Source: UBA6544 sp049601975 (GTDB lineage Bacteria; Pseudomonadota; Alphaproteobacteria; UBA8366). From it: a stretch of 9,854 nucleotides of DNA. A program made the translations under genes and the position numbers. How positions within the stretch are numbered: position 1 is the stretch's first letter; each line of letters starts with the position of its first letter. The notes under the pieces were generated by a model, which worked only from the letters and a program-made list of their open reading frames with translations, was not told where the DNA came from and made no database searches. Shown here in pieces: positions 7,184-9,854 of this stretch. The stretch spans positions 1 to 9,854 of the forward strand of contig JBMYRC010000149.1 of the NCBI GenBank assembly GCA_049601975.1. The letters are read 5' to 3'.

Positions 7184-9475
7184 ATGGCCGACCAGTCCAC
7201 GCTCCGGGAAGATGCCCTCCAATTTCACGTCGGCGGACGCCGCCAGGGCAAGATCGAGATCAGCGCCACCAAGCCACTGACGACACAACGGGACTTGGCC
7301 CTCGCGTATTCGCCGGGGGTAGCCTATCCGTGCCTGGAGATCGAAAAAGATCCGGCAACAGCTTACGATTACACCGCAAAGGGGAATTTCGTCGCTGTCA
7401 TTTCGAACGGCACGGCGGTCTTAGGGCTCGGTAATATCGGTGCCCTCGCATCCAAGCCGGTGATGGAAGGAAAATCAGTCCTCTTTAAGCGCTTCGCCGA
7501 CGTCGACGGGATCGATATCGAGGTCGCGACCGAGGATGTCGACGAGTTCGTCAATTGCGTGAAGCTGATCGGTAATAATTACGGCGGCATCAATCTCGAA
7601 GACATCAAGGCGCCGGAGTGTTTTTTGATCGAGGAGCAGTTGAAAGAAATCCTCGATGTGCCGGTCTTCCATGACGACCAGCACGGCACCGCTATTATTA
7701 CGACAGCGGGTTTCATCAACGCCTTGCATCTGACCGGCCGCGAGTACACAGACACCAAGCTGGTGGTAAACGGTGCCGGGGCTTCGGCCATCGCCTGCGT
7801 CGAGCTGATCAAAAGCATGGGCGTGCCGAACGAGAACGTCATCATGTGCGATAGCAAGGGCGTCATCTATCGGGGCCGCGAAGAAGGCATGAACCAGTGG
7901 AAATCAGCACACGCTGCAGAAACCGACGCCCGCGACCTGGCCCAAGCGCTGGTCGGCGCAGATGTCTTCATCGGTCTCTCAACCAAGGACGTCGTCACCA
8001 AGGACATGGTGATGTCGATGGCCGACAAGCCGATCATCTTCGCCATGGCGAACCCTGATCCGGAGATCACGCCGGAAGATGTGAAGTCGGTGCGCACCGA
8101 CGCCATCGTCGCCACAGGGCGCTCGGACTATCCGAACCAAGTGAACAATGTTTTGGGATTTCCCTATATCTTTCGGGGGGCTCTCGACGTCCGGGCAACG
8201 CGCATCAACGAGGAAATGAAAATCGCGGCAGCCGAAGCACTGGCAGCGCTCGCTCGCCAGGACGTGCCGGAGGAAGTCGCCGCCGCCTATGGCGGACAGC
8301 AACTGAAATACGGTAACGACTATATCATTCCGGTTCCGTTCGATCCGCGTCTGATCGCCGCCATCCCCGCAGCCGTAGCTCAGGCTGCGATGGATACCGG
8401 CGTCGCCCAAAAGCCGGTTGAGGGCATGGATGCCTATATGCGCGAACTCTCAGCCCGCCTCGATCCGACATCGAGCTCGCTGCAATTGATCCTAGATCAA
8501 GTCCGATCAAACCCACGGCGGGTGGTTTTCGCCGAAGGCGAGGACGACCACGTCATTCGCGCGGCGGTGCAATTCAAGAACGCCGGTTACGGCGAGCCAA
8601 TCCTAATTGGCCGTGAAAAAGAAGTCAGCCGCATGATGGAGGAGCTCGGTTTCGGCAATACGAAACTGGAGATCCACAACGCCCGACTCAGCGATAAGAA
8701 CGAGGCCTATACTGACTATCTTTATAAACGCCTACAGAGGCAGGGTTTCCTCGCCCGCGATTGCCAGCGTTTGGTGAATCAGGATCGCAATGTCTTCGGC
8801 GCGTGCATGGTCGCGCTTGGCGATGCGGACGCGATGGTGACCGGCGTCACCCGCGTCTTCAGCGTAGCGTTCAATGAGATCAGCCGCGTCGTCGACCCGC
8901 TCCCGGACCAGCGCTTGATGGGCATTTCCCTCATTGTGGGTTCGGACCGGTCGCTGTTCATCGCCGACACTCGCATTCACGAAGTGCCGGATGCGGAAGA
9001 GCTCACCGACATTGCCATCGAGGCGGCACAGTACGCCCGAAAGTTCGGTCACGAACCTCGTGTCGCGCTGCTCTCCTATTCGAATTTCGGCCAACCCATG
9101 CGCCCTCATATGGAACGCATCCGGGAGGCGGTTAGGATCTTAGAAGCACGGAAGGTCGACTTCGAATTTGACGGCGACATGCAAGCCGGCGTCGCCCTCA
9201 ACTACGAGCTAATGCAGGATGTATATCCGTTCTGTCGCCTCTCGGGTCCGGCGAACGTCCTGGTGATGCCGGCCCTGCACAGCGCCAGCATTACGTCCGG
9301 CATATTAGGGGCGATGGGAGGTGGCACGGTCATCGGTCCCATCCTGGTCGGACTTTCAAAGCCGATCCAGATCGTCCCGCTCGGCTCCACCGTCAACGAT
9401 CTGGTGCATATCGCCGCTTTCGCAGCGCATGACGCCATCGTGGCGGACACACAAAGGGCCCTACCGGGCGTTTAG
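7184..9475 (+). CDS. maeB: MaeB-type malic enzyme (NADP-dependent) with C-terminal phosphotransacetylase-like domain
   Basis: Catalyses oxidative decarboxylation of malate to pyruvate and CO2, supplying NADPH and linking the TCA cycle to pyruvate/acetyl-CoA. The 763-aa length is close to E. coli MaeB (759). The malic enzyme N-terminal domain has LAYSPGVAYPC (40-50), KGNFVAVISNGTAVLG (66-81), FKRFADVDG (101-109), EDIKAPECF (139-147) and the FHDDQHGTA motif (162-170). The nucleotide-binding domain has VVNGAGASAIACVEL (194-208), then CDSKGVIYRGR (222-232), identical in CDSKGVIY to E. coli MaeB and so suggesting NADP (inferred). ATGRSDYPNQVNNVLGFP (310-327) is typical. From about 433 to the end lies a phosphotransacetylase-like domain, regulatory in this family, with VLVMPALHSASITSG (692-706) and PLGSTVNDLVHIAAFAAHDA near the end. 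ATG 7184 is chosen over the adjacent TTG 7181 because GGAAG ends 8 nt upstream. Divergent from mutS; its stop overlaps the convergent macro-domain gene. Confidence 0.96.
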   Translation: MADQSTLREDALQFHVGGRRQGKIEISATKPLTTQRDLALAYSPGVAYPCLEIEKDPATAYDYTAKGNFVAVISNGTAVLGLGNIGALASKPVMEGKSVLFKRFADVDGIDIEVATEDVDEFVNCVKLIGNNYGGINLEDIKAPECFLIEEQLKEILDVPVFHDDQHGTAIITTAGFINALHLTGREYTDTKLVVNGAGASAIACVELIKSMGVPNENVIMCDSKGVIYRGREEGMNQWKSAHAAETDARDLAQALVGADVFIGLSTKDVVTKDMVMSMADKPIIFAMANPDPEITPEDVKSVRTDAIVATGRSDYPNQVNNVLGFPYIFRGALDVRATRINEEMKIAAAEALAALARQDVPEEVAAAYGGQQLKYGNDYIIPVPFDPRLIAAIPAAVAQAAMDTGVAQKPVEGMDAYMRELSARLDPTSSSLQLILDQVRSNPRRVVFAEGEDDHVIRAAVQFKNAGYGEPILIGREKEVSRMMEELGFGNTKLEIHNARLSDKNEAYTDYLYKRLQRQGFLARDCQRLVNQDRNVFGACMVALGDADAMVTGVTRVFSVAFNEISRVVDPLPDQRLMGISLIVGSDRSLFIADTRIHEVPDAEELTDIAIEAAQYARKFGHEPRVALLSYSNFGQPMRPHMERIREAVRILEARKVDFEFDGDMQAGVALNYELMQDVYPFCRLSGPANVLVMPALHSASITSGILGAMGGGTVIGPILVGLSKPIQIVPLGSTVNDLVHIAAFAAHDAIVADTQRALPGV

Positions 9476-9854
9476 GAGCGCGCCGCGACTTCCGCTTCGA
9501 CGGCACCGGTAACCTCTGCGCCGAAGCAGCAGAAGACGACTTCGGCGATTTGCGGATCCGCAGCGAGAAATTCAGCTACCGTTGCGACAGCGATGGCCGA
9601 AGCACGGGGCACCGGAAAACGATAGACGCCGGTCGAGATTGCCGGAAACGCAATGCTCTTGATTTCGTGTGCGACCGCGAGCTCCATTGATCGGCGGTAA
9701 CAACTTGCCAAGAGCGCTTCTTCATCGGCGCCGCCACCCTGCCAGACCGGACCAACCGTGTGGATCACATAACGCGCGGGCAAATCGTAACCGCCGGTGA
9801 TTTTGGCGTCCCCGGTCGGGCAGCCGCCAAGGGTTCGGCATTCCACCAATAACG
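9472..9854 (-). CDS. Macro domain protein (MacroD/YmdB-like ADP-ribose hydrolase), N-terminus beyond window
   Basis: The C-terminal 126 residues of a macro domain protein run in from the right edge; roughly 45-55 N-terminal residues, including the first ADP-ribose-binding loop (the N-x-x-GGG-V-D-G type), are outside. Visible family signatures are ECRTLGGCPTGDAKITGGYD, LPARYVIHTVGPVW and the second binding loop AFPAISTGVYRFPVPRA. This combination is that of the MacroD-type class, whose members bind ADP-ribose, deacetylate O-acetyl-ADP-ribose and remove mono-ADP-ribose from proteins (family knowledge). The catalytic Asn/Asp lie in the unseen part, so activity cannot be judged here. The frame continues as Leu-Leu upstream of the TTG at 9849, so that TTG is probably internal rather than a start. 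The tail AEVAARS is short and ends in TAA at 9474-9472, overlapping the maeB stop by 4 nt. No signal peptide or extra domain is visible. Confidence 0.9.
   Translation of the reverse strand, partial: LLVECRTLGGCPTGDAKITGGYDLPARYVIHTVGPVWQGGGADEEALLASCYRRSMELAVAHEIKSIAFPAISTGVYRFPVPRASAIAVATVAEFLAADPQIAEVVFCCFGAEVTGAVEAEVAARS

Noticed and set aside
8732..9109. A 125-codon minus-strand frame inside maeB
   Set aside because: It is antisense to the conserved phosphotransacetylase-like domain and has no family resemblance.
9456..9474. Possible terminator between maeB and the macro gene
   Set aside because: The stem is only 4 bp (GCCC/GGGC) with a TACC loop and is followed by three T at most, so it is not a credible intrinsic terminator in either direction.

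Overview
The window looks like ordinary core chromosome of a fairly GC-rich alphaproteobacterium (roughly 60% G+C by eye), most likely from the Rhodospirillales or a close marine relative. This rests on the protein styles: an alphaproteobacterial two-domain MaeB, a GlnD with paired C-terminal ACT domains, and a MutS with a C-terminal LTPREALDALYRLKGLL segment. The taxonomic call is inference from sequence style, not from a marker gene or a search.

There are five protein genes. On the minus strand, reading from about 7.06 kb down to position 1, come mutS (DNA mismatch recognition), glnD (PII uridylyltransferase/uridylyl-removing enzyme) and murJ (lipid II flippase; its last residues lie beyond the left edge). 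mutS and glnD are 10 nt apart and glnD and murJ 61 nt apart, with no convincing terminator between them, so the three may form one transcription unit. murJ is open through position 1 and is the main gene of the first 1.5 kb. On the plus strand, divergent from mutS, is maeB (malic enzyme fused to a phosphotransacetylase-like domain). At the right edge, convergent with maeB and sharing its stop region by 4 nt, is the C-terminal two thirds of a macro-domain ADP-ribose hydrolase/binding protein.

The only real non-coding stretch is the divergent mutS/maeB region (about 7060-7183). It is AT-richer than its surroundings, carries usable ribosome binding sites for both genes, and holds a perfect 7-bp inverted repeat with a 2-nt centre that could be an operator. 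No RNA genes, insertion sequences, CRISPR arrays, attachment sites or transferred islands were seen, and no interval without a gene reaches 300 bp.

Functionally the genes are housekeeping: replication fidelity (MutS), nitrogen-status signalling (GlnD), peptidoglycan precursor export (MurJ), C4-to-C3 carbon flow with NADPH supply (MaeB) and ADP-ribose/acyl-ADP-ribose metabolism (macro protein). I did not find a novel system here. The findings are modest: regulatory architecture, start-codon choice, convergent overlap and homopolymer runs.
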